Both the position numbers and the translations under genes were made by a program. Source: Anoplopoma fimbria (lineage: Eukaryota > Chordata > Actinopteri > Perciformes > Anoplopomatidae). From it: 64,000 bases of DNA. Where the stretch lies: NCBI RefSeq assembly GCF_027596085.1, contig NC_072464.1, positions 18,489,624 to 18,553,623 on the forward strand. Direction: 5' to 3'. This document shows positions 1 to 15,962 of this stretch, one piece after another. The notes below the pieces were generated by a model. It ran no database searches. It was given only the letters and a program-made list of their open reading frames with translations, and had not been told where the DNA came from. Within the stretch, counting starts at the first letter, position 1, and each line of letters starts with the position of its first letter.

Positions 1-1661
1 GTGTGTGTTAAACAGTGTTTATGCTTTCAGCACATACTGATAGATATCCACCACACATGACACCGAGGCCTGCCATGAGAAGTAACAAGCTTCAAGAACA
101 ACACTGACAACACTATTGATTTTATTTTTTCCTTAAACAATAAAAATGACTCTTTGGTCCAAACACACACATACAAAATAACCACTAACTAACTCATACA
201 CTTTCATGTACACATGCCCACAACCAACGACTCTCAGTATGTTTTCTTCCTTGTCACTGACAATCTTGGCAAAAAAAATGCATTTGCATAGCTCACTGGG
301 AGGCTTTCCAATTGTCAAGATTGCAGCACTGTAAAAGTGAGACAATTAAAAAAAAAATCAATGAAATTCTGAAATTGTATATGGCACTCATTTGCAGTAT
401 ACAAATACCAGTTTTGTAATCAACCAATACAGTTACTAAGGTCGATTTATGTAGACTATTGCACCACACTCTGCAGTATTACTATGCTGTCAATGTATTT
501 CAGCAGTGTTGCACACTTTCTGTAGCTGTGGCAGAGCTAGCATGTGTTTCAGCTAAAACATACATACAAACATGCGGTGCTAATTGGAAGCCTCTGTGTT
601 TGTAGAAAACAAGGAAACGCTGAAGAAAAGATGGGAGCCAGACCTTGTGAGCTAAAGACTCCTATAACGCCAGCTACAGCTTCTATGGGAGATCGGGGAG
701 TGTTGTAACACTGGGTTAGTTGTAACGCTGCCAGTTAGACAAATCATAAAGGAGTCGCCATGATGTCATCAATACCCTACACTGCCATTTCTTTGTTGAA
801 CTCACAAGAGAAGTGACATTTTTTGGTGATCAAAAATGTGTATATTACTGGCTGAAAGTAACATTTTTCATCAATTCTTTTTTTCTTTCTCATTCATTGT
901 ATTGTTGAAACAATGCTTTGACATACACAACCTAACAAGCTAGTTTCTCTAGTTTCATTTGATGTTTTGCATTCATGCTAAATTCAAATCCACATGCTAA
1001 TACAGTTTTGTAACAGCTGTTTGGGGTGGGGGTTCATTTAAAAGTCTGTTCTGGGCCCACAAAGCTTGGACCCCAGGGGGAAGCACACTACATTTGCCAT
1101 AGCTGTGGCAGGGACTGAACCATAAGGCCTACCTGACACATGCACATACAGAAATACAGCACACACAGCAAATGTGTTCAGCTAAATTCATTTTTTAAAA
1201 GAAATAAGTGTTAAAATTGTTCACTTAATAAAAAATAAAAAAATAAAGCGTTTATACTTTATCCTTCAATAAAGATCTCCCAGTTACTACCATCCCTGGT
1301 CTCCCCTATGTCTTCCCAGAAATTGCACTTAGATTTTCGGGGATTTCTAAATGAACCTATGAGTTGATGGATTATCTGACACACTGGATTCAACACTGAT
1401 ACCAAGAATCAACACATAATGAACATCCTCCTCCCTTTTCATTACGAAAGGGGGGAGAAAATCAATCATCAATCACAGCTGCACTGCGTATTAATTATCT
1501 AATGCCTCTGCTCCTTCACACAAAGTGAAGCACAACTGTTGCAAGGCTGACTAAATAGCCTGCGTTCTGCAGCCACTTAACCGGTTAAATATGTAATCCC
1601 TCCACACTCTCTGACTAATCCCCAATGGCAATCTGATGCACTTGTGACAAGCTCCACTCAC
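1..1661 (-). other. Intron downstream of w29, open-ended
   Basis: Intronic DNA after the last visible exon. The next expected exon would continue propeller 4 with an LWWAD-type strand and an HMKVYD-like segment; it is not found here and must lie left of position 1. Apart from short A/T runs near 1200-1250, I see no recognisable element. Confidence 0.7.
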
Positions 1662-1811
1662 CCATCACCGCCAGAGCCGTGCCTTTGGCTAACTCCCTCT
1701 TTAGAGTCTCCAGCACTTCCAGCCCATTGCCGTCCAGATTGCACCTGTTGATAGTGCCATTGGCTGAGCTTATCCAGTATAGCTTGTTGGCAGTGTAGTC
1801 TATTGAGAGAC
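1662..1811 (-). CDS. lrp1b: LRP1B exon w29: propeller 4, fourth visible YWTD strand
   Basis: Last exon in the window, window residues about 1631-1680. It begins by completing a glycine and reads [19 protein letters not shown], then the [16 protein letters not shown] segment. The KLYWIS strand is the YWTD-type motif of the blade. Acceptor is TTCTCAG and donor GTGAGT. It starts in phase 1, ends in phase 1, and is 150 bp long. The partner exon completing the blade lies off the window, so propeller 4 is incomplete here. Confidence 0.93.
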
Positions 1812-4800
1812 CTGAGAACACAAGTGAAAGAGGGGACACCGGGTAAGCAAACATTGTGTTAGGATTCACCGAGAAACACTCATCAGAGACAAACCAAATG
1901 AGTAATAAATGAATAATCATAAAATAGTTAATCAGCTGTGAAAGAGTAGATTGGGCATACTAGATCGACAACAATGTGGAATTGTTTGGCTTTTCATTAA
2001 ATCTGAGACATTACAGCAAACAAAGATTACAACTGAAACCAATAGCTGTCTCAAATATCCTTTTGTTCTGTATTAAGTTCAGTTACAAATCCCGACTACT
2101 TTCAATATGCAGCACTGAGAGGTGAATATGAAATATAGATTTCCCTTTTGAATATACTTCAACATTAATACAAGAGTACAAATCCGAACTGCATTACCTT
2201 AGCATTTGCATATTTTAGTTTCTATGCATTTTGCTGGGTTAGGGCTAATATAAAAGGTTTATGTGTTCACTGGCACACATTAGTTGGGGATCTCTTTATA
2301 AAGAGCTCCAGCTTGTGTGATAAGTGAAAAAGACTGCGACTGGCTGCTTTTAAATCCATTTCCTGACATGATCATTTTTTTTCCAGAAGAACACTGTTAA
2401 TGATGTAAAATGAAAGCAATTTCAATTGTGGACCTCTGGACAGCTCACTGTCTCACACCATGTGTTGGATTTATATCTGGCAGATTCACAGTCACAATGC
2501 GTCATTAATTTACGCTTGTCCCCAGGTCTACCCCATAATCATAAATGAAGCCAGTGAAATATGGGTGCGCCCTGCTATCTGTTATGCTGGCAGGCAGAGG
2601 AGAATGAAGAAATACAGCGAAGACAATGGTGCCGCTTGTGTGACAAAGTGGGTGTTTGACTTTGAGCTGTGTGAAAACAGCTACTCGAAATGAAGACCAG
2701 CTGAATGTTTTTGCTAAATCAACTGCAACTGCTCACTTAAGCATGCATCATGTCAGTAGAGAGTTTACTTAAAAAGCAAGAGAGCGCAATAATAAAATGA
2801 TTAGTCACATAAACATGTAGAAAATGTTAAATATCAGGCAGCAGTAACAAATGAGTGATCACAATTAATTAAAATGATTATGCTGACAGTATGAATCAGT
2901 GTTTTGCATGCTAGGCAAGATTGCTACATTAAAATATCATATCAAGGAGATAAATTGCTAAACAAGTTGTATCTATCTCTATCAATAATCCAAGATTAGG
3001 TACATTTAGCCCATTTACTCTGAATATTGTCAGATATGGATGCTGGTCCTCAAATTGCAATGATACATCAACAGAAAAATCTTACATCCTTACTTTTAGT
3101 GCATCACAGCAGAGGTCATCCACAACCATTGCTCAATGATTTCTACAATTCTGCACATTTCAGACACCAAAAGGCTGATCCTACTCTGCAGCTGCTTGGA
3201 GGAATTTGTGTGGACAATCATCCTAACTATTCCCTGGATAGATTTCTTATTCATGATTTTACATAGGTGCTTCTTGCACCTCTTGTTTACATAAAATGAA
3301 ATGTATTTATGTTTTAATTTACATTTGTCAACAATTTGATTTCTTATTCCCGTAACAGTTAATTGTAAATGGTGGTTTAAATGAACTGGCAATACTACAA
3401 AATAAACATATAGGCAGAGATATTCTAAAAAAAAACCTGATATAACAAAAAGATTGAAAGTTTGTCCAAAGAAAGCTGGATTCTGCTGCTGACCTGCCTG
3501 GATTTGTTTTTTGAACCTTCAGTTTCTATTTGCACGTATGTCACTGCAAACTACACAAACAACAGCACCTCCACATCCATGCGTGCGAGTGCCTTAAAAG
3601 ATGATCCAACAGTCAGTGAGAAAGTCAAAATCATTGGAGACAGGAAGGCGGGTTGATCATTTTTGTAGATTTGTTCAGCTTTTCAAAAGGAAACAATCTA
3701 AAATATGTACAATAGGTGAACCAGAACACAGGACCTCATCATGCAATGTGGAAGGCAGCCCTGTGCAGATGGGAGAGGGAGACGCTGGGCTTGAGCAATA
3801 TGCAGTAAATCCATTACCAATACAAAGCAATTGTGGAGTACAAACACTAATTTTGGATATGACAATTTTTGATCATGTTTTGGGTTAAAATAATACTTAA
3901 GTTAACCTACATAAGTAAGTTAAAACAACTTTTGGCTTCACACGGGAGATGGACAGCGTACTCCAGGGTCACAGTCCTGTGTTTGTTTGACCTGTCAGGA
4001 CCCAATCAGGTCCATCCATTCACCCAAGTGGATATTTACTTTCTATTGTGAGAATAATTTATTTTATAGTGTAAGATTCACCCAGAACTGGTTCTATGAT
4101 CATAACATAAAGGATTTTGATAGCCTAATCGTGTATGAACTGAACTCCCATGGGAAGCATACATATAAAAGAGAAACAAAAATGTGGTCTTTTTTTTCCT
4201 GCAAACTGATTTAAATGTAAATTATTTCTTTTGGAATCAATAAGGAAACGATACAAGTGTACACAGGTAACATGTTTTTTTTTGTTTTTTTCAAGTTTAG
4301 CCTTCTGTTAGTGTTTGTTTAGGTTTTCAGAGGAATTGCCACTTTGAAAGCTTTACCCAATTCTTTGACATTGCCTGTTGAGATAACATCACCTCTGAGG
4401 TGGAAGATGCTCTGACTGATTCTTGTTGACATTGTCGGAATGGAGAAAATCTCACCAGGTACAAACATTACTCATTCCATTTGAAACAGTCAGGGCAGAT
4501 ACAAGCATTGAATGTAATTGATTATAAACAGATTAATGCAAACTTAACTTTAATTATTGCTATAACTTTCATGAGACCACCCTTATCAGGTAAATCTTTG
4601 TCAAATTAAGGTTTGAATCGGGGAATTACTTCAAGTTAATTTGTAATGCAGCATCACAGATGTTGATGCTGGTTAAATTGAATTGAATTTAATTACCATA
4701 AATTTCATCCACAACCAGAGAACACTGAAACAACCCCTCATCTTCTATCTTGTTCTGTTGGATGTTTGCAGTTGGCAACCACACATTTTTACAGCCAGTA

Positions 4801-7800
4801 GCCCACTAATCAAACAAATCAAGTGCTCTTTGATTATTGGTGAAACTGAGTTATCCATGTAATTAATTTAATCTGGTTATTTATATTCAGATCAAATCAG
4901 ATAAGAACATTATGTAAACTGAACAGACATCATTTGAAAATAAAACTTTATGTATGTATAAAATAATCTTCTTGGCTTGGTCACCCTTGAGCTACAGCCG
5001 GATACGTGGTCGAACTCAGTATGCTATATAAAGCTCTCATACTGACCTACAGGATCCCTCTGATTCTGGTGGAGGACCTTGCTGTTACTGCCATCCATGT
5101 TGGCCATGTTAATGGTGTTGCCATCTGTCCAATAGATTTTTCTGTGTGGGAAGGTGTGACATGCATAGTTAGTGGTCCAGTTAGGCACAAGATATAATGA
5201 GGCTTAAAACACAGTCAGTGAATGTTCCCTTGTTATTAAAAAAAAAATTGAATGTAACCCAATAGATTAAGTTCCACCTGACAATCTTCTAAAGATCTGA
5301 ACAAATGTCTCAAGCCTGTGAAACTTAGGGTACAACAACACGGCTTTGATCGCTCGTACCGGTGAAGTCTTTGGGCACGTTTCCTAGTACAATGCATTGG
5401 AGGTGAGGTACTGATGAAGTGCACAAACTGCTCTAATCTACTTACCCCTTGGCCGGGTACACTACAAGGCACCTTGGCTTATCAATGCCGTGGATGATGG
5501 AGGTCTTCAGGGAGCCATCAAAGCGAGCCACATTGATCTGCGACTCGTCATTTTCAGAGCTGAGCCAGTATAAGTTCCTGGAAAGCCAGTCTAAAGCCAG
5601 ACCGCGGCAGTTCACTATGTCTGTCAGGGAGAGCACGAAAAAACTATCATGCCTTTGTGCTTTGCAAAACTCTTATGTAAATAAGCCTCGGCCACATGAA
5701 TGGTCTTCAACAAATTACCATAATTGAACTTATATATTTGTTGTACCTTGCGATCGTGAGAGGAAATAACAATTACATATTTAAGTTAGTTATTAATTAC
5801 AATGATTATAATAATATAATTAAAAACTACTACTCCGTGAGCAAGCACAGTACTGCATTAGCAACAATAGTATTTGCGTACAAACTTATCAATATTCGTT
5901 GGTGTACACATACACTGTAGTACATCCCGTACACACCTTTAACTTTGTATTTCCTTATGGATGTCTAGAATGCACCCACCTGCAGAGATGATGGTCTCCA
6001 GCTGTGTGCCATTGATGAAGACCCGTTTGATGGTTTGGGTTTTGATGTCAGCCCAGTAGATCCTCTCCTCCAGGGCATCATAGTCCACCACTGTGACATC
6101 ATCAATGTCTGGCACCGTGAGCGCCGTCATGACGTTCATGTAAGGGTTGTCGATGTCAACACCACGGATTTCAGACCGCCGCACATACAGGAGGAACCTT
6201 TTCAACGCTGGTGAGATGATAAGGGAATCAATCATTCCAAACTGTCAGATCCAGGTGAGAGTGTGATAACAACAGCCTGACGTGAAGGCTGACGTCAATC
6301 AAAAGTTCAGAAATTCACATGATAAGCAAAACACCTGTCCTGTCGTTCATTTTATCCTAGTTTCACAGCAACATAAGGAGAAAAGCATGAAAAATGAGGT
6401 AGATGTTATCACTCACCAAAGCAGGATTGTTTGTTGGGTGAAAGCTTCATAAGGTGTGGACAGGTGCAGGACGAGGTGCGGTTGTAATTGATGAGACACA
6501 GATGTGAGCAGGGGCCACGTCCATCATTCTCTTCACATGGGTTGGATGCTGATGGGAAGAGAGGTAAGAGGAAAATTCAGAACACTCAGCTTGAGAAGTT
6601 GAGATGGTAATCAAAGAAATCGGGCCAGGATAAATACTAGATGTGAATAACTGCAAACTGCCTTTGCAGAATGACATTTACATGCTTGTCTGATTGTGCT
6701 ATTGAAGGAATATTTTGAAACTGACGAAAAAAAGAAAAAGCTTTGCTGAAAGCATAATTATGATATTTCTTTTTGGGTGTATAATTGAGATACAATTTGA
6801 AAGCATGACAATTCTGAAAAGGAATAGTTTGAAAACCCCTGGCATGAACAAACATCTGAGTGGTAGAAAAGGCACAACGATGTTTTCGAGGGTCTCTTTT
6901 AAGGAACAAAGAGAAAATGTTGAATTTTGAACCTTGAGTTTTCATTGATCTTCTTAGGTTGGTCTCTTGTTGCATTTGGTTTTAAGAGGTTAATGGAAAT
7001 AAATTATACAATACAAAAGATGGATTGTATTATTTAGACTTCGTCACTATCCAGTTTAAGACCCCAAACTGATGACAGTTTCTAGAAGACAAGCACAGCA
7101 AGCTCACTTTACAATGCTTTCGACTGAGCAGTTATCTTAGTAGTAGCAATATATTTCAAGTCCGTTGTCATGAATTTCTTGCTGTGCCATTTTTCAGAAT
7201 AAATCAACTCAGCAGAACTAAGGAAAGTAACCCCCCCCTCAATTATTTTCCATCATGCTGCAATCACATTTCATGCATCATACGCATCCGTTTCTCCAAC
7301 GATTCACGTCAAACAAGCTCATTGAAAGTTCATTTCCTGGGCTCTTTCAGCAACCCATCGGAGAGTCCCATTGTATCACAAATGTGGCTTATTTAAGACA
7401 AAACTCAAAATTCAACTCTGTCTCTGCGAGCTGGAAACAGCACCCAGCTGACTCAGTATGCTAATAGGGAGACATCTGAACAGCGCTGCATTCACCTGAA
7501 TGATGGATAACAGGCAACAACAACAGAGCCAAGGTGCTTGTTTGCTCTAAACTGTCGGATGTGTTTGCAACAAATAAAGAAATAAGCCCACTGCTGTGCC
7601 AAGGCAGTGAAAAATGGTGGGGAAATTAAGAAAAGTCATATTCAGGGAAGGCTCACATGTAGTGAGGATCCAATTTATTATGCTGGTGCTTCTTTCCATT
7701 GAGAGACCCATATGTGTTGTGCTTATTTGTTTCAAAGTCTATCATATTGGTCATGATAATACCACCAACACAAACACAGTGTTTGTCTGCCTGTGAATAG

Positions 7801-10800
7801 TAACGAATGTGTGTTCTAAATGGTATGAATATTATATTGCTCATGTAAAGCTTTGCACACATTGAGAATAACAATCAACTGTGAAAAATATCCAACTGAA
7901 TTAGCCTGAGCCTATCTCTTTTTTCCCCTCATTCACTTAAGTGAAAAGGATAAATACCATGAGAAAAAGGGAGGTCTATGTACTAATACTGTAAAATACT
8001 AGTAGTATTGAAAAATCCATAGTGCCAATTTGTGTTGAAATTTGAACACTAATTCCAGGCTTCTCAATGTATACTCGGCATCTAACCCAAAAGCTGTGAA
8101 GGGAAATAAGTGGAGCCATTAATGATTATGGGAGCATCTGGAAAAGTAATTTGCTCCACATTGGGCTGTGTATTATGGTGCGATGGATATACATGTAGGT
8201 TTCTTTGTGATGCTTTGTCTGTAATCAACAACATATCTGTTATAATAGTGAGGTCTTGGGACTGCCTCCTAAATTAAAAATGCTTGCTACGCATTCTTAT
8301 GTAAAAACAGTCTTGGCTTTAAAGTGACTTTATGCTTCCAGTGGAGCTCCATGGATCTGCATATTGGTGTTCAGCGATCTTTTCTTCCCCCATCCCCCTT
8401 TTTTTTAATTTTCCTCTGGTCCAGATGTTTGTGGTCTAGTGGAGCATCACATCCCTAGGCCTCGGTTCTGGGTAGAGTGGATAATAACCCACCCCCACCC
8501 CCCTGTTGAGCTTTTCTAAAACAGGATTAGGCACGCTTACTGTCTTCTTTGCTAAAGCAGCCCCGTTTTGTTTACACTTATCTATGGCGAACAGTCATGA
8601 GAATGTAGATAGAGCAAGGAAACAAGCATATTAACTGGTGACACACTGGAGAAGCAGAGGAATCGCTGAATAGATGCAAACCCGATTACCACAGTAATAA
8701 TGCCCATTTAAGGATGGTGGCTTACATATGAAGAAAGCTGAGGCAGACACATTTAGAGCTCGGCAATGCTGAAGAAGGCCATTGCAATAGAAACTGATTC
8801 ATCAATCAGGCGGTTTTGGCTCACATGGACCAACATTTTCCTTAATCCAGTGTTTTATTATTGGGTATGCTTTAACAAATGAATCAAAAATCCATTGCAA
8901 AACAACCTATCTACGCAAAAAAAAACAAAAAAAACAATCAAGTTACAGAAATAGATTTCCTGTTATTAATTTGAGCTTGGCAATATATCTTGCAAGCTTA
9001 TCTGCATATCAAATCAAGATTGGCTAACATATGTAGGCCTCCTGTCAGACAGAAAACATCACTTTACCACTGTAGTGCTCAGACTCTTGGCTTACTTGGC
9101 TTCTCACAAAATTGATCGCCTATTCCACTGTGACAAGGTACAGAGTCAGAAGCATTCACCCAAAAATAAATGCTGCCAATATTAATGTGTTTTCAAAACT
9201 ATTTTGGGTATATTTTCTCTCACCACAACACATTATTCACATAACTAATTGATTTGATAAATGGATATGCCAGAAATAATCTCTGGCAGATGTGGTTCCC
9301 ATTTAGTAGTCATCTTTATTCACATTCAGCTAAAAAAGAAAGCCTTAATATAATGGTATGAACAAATTAGTATAATTTGGATGGTGAAAAAAAACACATT
9401 CAGGGTATACCATTAACTCAGGCTAGTTAATTATCTGCATGAGTCCCCTTTTCATTCAGACGCCAGCTCATTGATTGACAGGCATAGGAATAAAAAGATA
9501 ATGTATCCTCAGTCCTCATCCTGTATAAGTGGAGGATTACAGATAAATTCAATATGAACCGGAATTGATGAGTTTGTACTTTAAAGCCCTTAACAAGCAC
9601 CTCTTTTTTTGTGCATGGTTACTGCTCTTGAACCCGCTGAACCGTTTCAATTGCTGCTATGGTCGTAGTCTCTTTTGAATGATAATTCTTTGTTATTTAA
9701 AATCAGAGGGTCAATTTTAGTCTAAATGATACAGAGGCCGTTTCTGTTTTCTATGTACTACTTTTATAAAATAAGAAACTGATTGTAGGCTCTAAAAAAA
9801 ATGGCTTTATGAGGCATTGTGATTTGAAGAAATGTATAGTTACAACTAGTTGCCATGCTAAGCCCCACCTTCAAGGTCTGCATTGACTGGAATGCTTAAT
9901 TCCAGTCCCTACTGCATGTATCCCAGGAGAGCAAATCTGACAAATTATATATAAACCTAGTGAAATGGCCCTTTTCTATGAGCCTCTCATCTCCAACAGT
10001 AAAGCCAGAATAAAACTCTTCTAACCTTGTGGCTGCCTGCTGGGGTGGAAGATCTGCAAGTCAAAAGGCTGAGCACTCGTCTTCTGGATTACTGTGACAT
10101 TACGCCCAGTCCACTTATTGGCTCTCGCTAAAGTGTTCGTCCTCCAGTCCGTCCAGTATACATTGCCTCCAAAGAGTGACACAGCAAAAGGATGGGACAG
10201 GTATTCGTGGCCCCTGAGGATCTCAATGACCCCACTTCCATCATAGAGTGCAGAGAAAATGGCGTCGGAGCTGTTCAAAAGAGACAGACACAAACAGCCA
10301 TATTTATTTTCGAACTGCTCTTCAAATGCTTTGAAAGGGAAGAGTAGAAATAGGCAGATTACAGTGTAACACACCAGTCCACTGATGGAACTACTGAATT
10401 CTTCAAGACCCACTTAATACCAAATATGGACATTGTACATTGCAGATCTCTAAATATTACAAATCCTCCATTATTTAATGCACACTGGGAGAATTGGAGC
10501 TTCAAGTTAAATATTTACTCAGAGACTGGACAAACGTTCTGAGTAGATAATGTCATACATGTACTGGAAGTTCTAAAATGTGTGAATGCTTCTCCACACA
10601 GTGTGATAACTCTAATGGCATACCGTGCATCTGTCCAAACAATCCTCTTTTCCAAATGATCCAGAGTCAGTCCATTAGGCCAGGCGCCAATTTCCATATC
10701 CTTGAACACAATGTGTCGACCTCCTCCACTCATTGATGCAGCCTCAATTCGGGGGAAGGTAGCATCCCAGTCAGTCCAGAAGAGGATCCTTGGAGCAGAA

Positions 10801-13800
10801 ACACAAAGGGAATACTTAGTATTGATCACTGGCTGTTTGTTTTTATGAGGAAAAGAAACAATATACACAATGCACAATTTATATTATTTCATAGATCTGC
10901 TCAAAAGGGCTGTTAGACCATAAAACCATCTGAGAACAATTACTCAGCCGAATGCATTTTTCAGTGATACAACTGTATACTGAAAATCACAGTAATTGCA
11001 TGTACAATGCTGTTGAAACTGGAGGCATTAACACAGACACTGACAGTGATGACTATCCAAGAACAGCACCAGCGATCCAGTGCAACCCTCAGCATATGGA
11101 ACATGCCTTGAAATGGGAGGCCATCTGTTTTATTATGACTTTCCGCTGCTCAATGAGGCCTGAAAATGAACACTGTCATTGATGTGACCATTGGCAGAAT
11201 CCTGAGTCATGCTCCAACTCAGCAAATATCGTCCTCTGTCCTGCCTTGGTCCAAACAAGTCAGATGGAATGAAGGAGAAAATGGGTGCTTAAGCTTAAAT
11301 CACAGACTGACGACAACGAAACAGTGTTAGGAAGAAATATCCTTGTCCAGATCAATAGCCTTATTCACTTGATAAGGCCTTTCTGATCGATGGCCCACTC
11401 CTTTGAGTGGATTCAAGTAATTAGATTAGAATTATTGCCCTGAAATGGAAATGCGCCTTTAGGCACCAAAAGCACCCATTAATCCTACTATGTACAACCA
11501 TGAAATGTAGTCATCCTTGCAAATGTGAGAGAGCGCTATAGGGGAGAGTGCATGAGCAGATTACTCATTTCTTAGGGGTGTTAAATTGATTTTAAGAATA
11601 TCTGGATCGAGCTTTATTCTGACATATACTGGCCAAAGTATACAACTGGTGGCTACTTAACAGATCATTTAGACAAAATACTAGCAACAAACCTACAACA
11701 GAGACAATAGATTCAGTTTTTTGTTGTATAATTTGTACCAGTGTTTATCATTTAAAAGCATGATATATTCTTTAGATAGGGAAACAAATTGGATACAATC
11801 TTGTAACTGTGTTTACAGCACTCAGAAAAGAGACAACTTTGTTTTTCAATAGATAGATAATGACTTTGTTATTACTTGCTGATCAAATTTGAATTTAAAT
11901 AAAATTGTATTTGAATCTTTAACAAATATGTATTCAAATCTATCAAACTGGAGAGTACCTGGATGGACCGAAATGTACCTTCTAAGTGTTTTTTTATGAA
12001 ATACACTAGTCAATAATCATAGCTTTACAAACCAAATAACATGCAACACATCTGGGGGACATCGAGAATGCAGCTGTTGTTGTGAATTGAGTTGTGACAG
12101 TTGCAATTGCAATGCACAGCTAATGTATTCGTACATTCAGGTGCATATATATTGGTTAATCCACCCGGATCCCACCTTTCTCTACCAAGACTACTCGACC
12201 AACTGGTAGAGTCACAGCACAGTGACATGATCCGTCACCTGTTTGCACTGGCAAACATTGACAGCTGTGCAGCTGTGTTTGAAGGGGCAACCGGCCAAGA
12301 CATGGCTGTTGGGAAGAGAACCTGGGTCTCTGCATTGGTGGGTGAGTGTTTTTTCTCTGCCCTGCTTAGATGCCCCTGAATGTTTTTAATCAGTATTCAT
12401 CCTTTTAGAAATTATTTCCCAGACTTACAGCAGTTACCGCTTGACAATATTTTTTTTCCCTTCATGATATATTAAAACAATATTTAATAGTCAACAAAAG
12501 GGATATACTTGGGATATAAGTGTAATTCTATACACTTTTAGGCTTCTTAAATATTTTGTTATTCTACAAAGAAACTTCTGGGAAGATACATTTGCATTTA
12601 AAGAACCATATTTGAAATCACAGCTTGACTTATCAGCAATATTTCCATGCCTTTAATAAACTACATATTATCTTGACCTCAAAATGTTGTTTTTTTTATA
12701 TTTCCAATCCACTATGGTGGCTCAACATGTTATTACTTGCACCATTTTTAAAGTACTGTCAGAACTATCCATCATGCCCATCTCATCCGTCTGCAAATCA
12801 GCATCGGTCAGTGCTTTTGCTGCACATTTGTTTTATCTGTGCCGTGCACAAGTGGATAGTGGATCGATGGCTGCTCTGAGCTCACACAAGGAATCACGAT
12901 TCAGTTGAGACAAAATTAACTCAACCAAGATTTCCAAGAAAAAAGTATGAGACAGAGAACTGATCAATGTGGTCTATAAAAACATGTCCAAAATGGATGT
13001 ATTCTGCATGCTGCTGTAGGTAGTATGCATGGACTTTTATTTTTTTCATGCTTTTTACATTTTTTATACATAACCACAGCAGAATACAACAACCAGCTAA
13101 AAATTAAGTTTTCCAAATCAGGCCATCAGAGTTATTTCCAGCACCCTCAGCACCTCCGTCCCTTTATCTATGATCCTAACGCTGGATTAAAGCACCTTCT
13201 GTCCTGATCTGTGATCAAATATCTAAAGCAGATTTTACATGCCATTGAAAAACTGATTAATAAGGACATAAAATCGTATGCCTACGCAACCCACCATGGA
13301 ATCTTCAAAAATGATGGCCATGCCAACAGTGTAATACTCGCAACTGTATATTTTACGTTAACTATAATTATAAAATGCCAAAAAGTTATGATGCATTAAA
13401 ACCTTTCACTGTTCACTAAATCTCATTTACAGATTAAAAAGTAAGAATAAAAATAAACATTAAAAACACACACATACAGACAAATAAAGATTATAGGGGA
13501 AGCTATAGGGGAAGCTGCCAAACACACATGGATGCACACCACGCACTGTCAAACATGCAAAGCTTGTACAAAAAAATATGCTTCCCATTGAAAGGAAATA
13601 AACAAGTTGGCGTGTCATGATAGCATTAAAAATGGCATGATGATATGACAAACATTTAAGTCCATCCTGACTGCTTCCTCTTTAGGTAGTTCAGTTTTAT
13701 TTCAAAAGGGCGGATGGTGAAATTCCAAATTGTTAAAACAGTCAAAAGCAACATACACTATCAAAGCCTCCCATGTGTGTTGCATTAGTGCGAAATAACA

Positions 13801-15918
13801 AGCCTGATTATGTGACGTTGTCCAACAACCTCATTTCACAAATTAAAAACTTTATCACAATACTTTTTATATCGAGAAAACGAGTGTGTAATCGATGCAC
13901 CGTAACAGATGTTATCAAGTCTTGCTTGCTGACTGAGCAAAGGGAAAGCTGTCTTTTCAGAGCCACAGATCAGTCTACAAACACTCTCCACATGCATCTC
14001 AGCAGGATAAACAACCATGTTTTTAAATAGCCCTGAGGGGAATGATGTAAAAGCATATTTGGGAAATTCTTATTTGAAGGTTTTACTTAAATTGTTTAAA
14101 GGAAAAACATTGCTGAGGCGCATTAATGGATAAGCAGTTAAGTGTGTAAAGTGGGAGCAATGGTTGGGGGAAGTATTAGCTACATAAATTGTCATTAATG
14201 GAATGGAGCGTACAGCACTGATATTGATGTACACTATATCTGCTGCTTTAATGGACCTTAACACAGCAGACATTTTCATACATCAAGGCAGATGCAGACA
14301 TGAGAAATACAAGTAGGTTGTAATTTGACTTTATTCCAATAATCTCAGTGCCTGATGGATAGCACAGCTACCAACAGGTTTCTGTGTGTGGGAGGTAGTG
14401 CGTAACATACCCCTGCCCCGGGTCGAGAGCGATGGCCCGTGGATGCTCCATGCCTCCGGCAATCAGTGTGGTGCGCATATCTCCGTTGAGCTTGGCCACC
14501 TCAATCTGGTCCAGATTGCTGTCAATCCAGTAGAGTTTCCCCGTAATCCAGTCCACAGCCAGGCCCTCTGGGGTGGCCAGACCGTGCTGCACGACCACCT
14601 CAATCCCTGTCACCCCTGAAACAACAACAGCAACACGGTAAGCATGACTATGTAGCACTGACGTACACTGTAGTCAAGGGGCAGAGCTGGAGGTTGGTGT
14701 ATGTAAGGCAGAAGGGGACACTCAGAGAATTGTGGAAAGCTCTTCAATATAAAGGAAGATTGCTTTTTACAGAGTTCCATTAAGCACTGTTAAAGGGTTT
14801 CCTAAAAAGAATATTTATAATCTAGCTGCTTGCAATTACTCTCAGATGCCGAGGATTTTATGTGTGCCTCACAAAAGAGCGGAATAGGTACAGCTACGAG
14901 GTGGATTCCACGGCTCCGCAGGGGAAATAAAAGGCAAGTGGACAAGGCGAATGTACTCCCACCAACAAAAATACAGAGCAAAGGAACAGTTCTGATTCAT
15001 CATTCCATGAGGGGGGAGATAATGTACTACAGCTCAAGACTTCTGGTCCTGCAGTATTTTTCAACTTTGGACTACCTGTGATAAATTTGCAGGGTGAGAC
15101 AAACAGACAATATCATCTCACGGCATCAGACCTGAGAATGCGTAACAACAGTGGAGTAAAACGGAGCGTTATCATCGCTGGTGTCTCCGGCTTCCATTAC
15201 GCCGGCCAGAGCACAGATGAGCAAGACATGACTCTCTTTAGCCAATAGATCACAGCAGTCTTTAGATAGCAAATGCTTGTGTGGGTGTATGTGTTCGTGT
15301 GTGCGCATACCGCCAGACTCCGAGAGCCTTCCTCTGTAGATCTTATCCTCCACCACATCTGTCCAGTAAAGGAGGCTGTGATTAAAGTGGAAGTCTAGCG
15401 CAATGGTGTTCCTCAGTCCAGGCACCAGCAGGCTGTAGTCCCGCTTGTGAAGGTCTATTCGTCTTATCTCGTGCCGGATTGAGAAAATGATGAAAGCCTC
15501 AAAGGGATCTGGGTAAGAGAGAGACAGGAAACCATTTTTTTCTTTTAAAGAGGGCCACCAGTGGCTGAGCGATGTTTTTAGTAAACGGTTAATCGACAAT
15601 GCATGACATCATGTACAGTATTGGACATTGTGGAAAAGTGTTAGCTGGTGAGCAGACGGGGCGCTCCTTTATCTTAACAAGAGTGCCGCTGGAATGTTTA
15701 TATGACAACGGCACATAAAGCTCTGGCATATTCTTTGAGGAATATTATTGTAAAACGTAAAAAAAAAGGTTGTGGAAAAAAATAATTTACAATTAACAAT
15801 TTACCTTGAAAACTTCACCTAAAATCAACAAAGGGATACTTATGATTGTTATCACATAACAACAGTTTTACAATGTTTTTTTTTGTGTAAAGTAATAAGT
15901 GAAACGTGAAATGACTCG

Positions 15919-15962
<44 letters not shown>

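Noticed and set aside
133..345. Minus-strand frame with a GHVYMKVYE segment that resembles the VVHMKVYD block expected in the exon after w29
   Set aside because: The preceding LWWAD strand and the CSKRDG-type segment are absent, and no matching acceptor or phase was found. The similarity is limited to about four residues.
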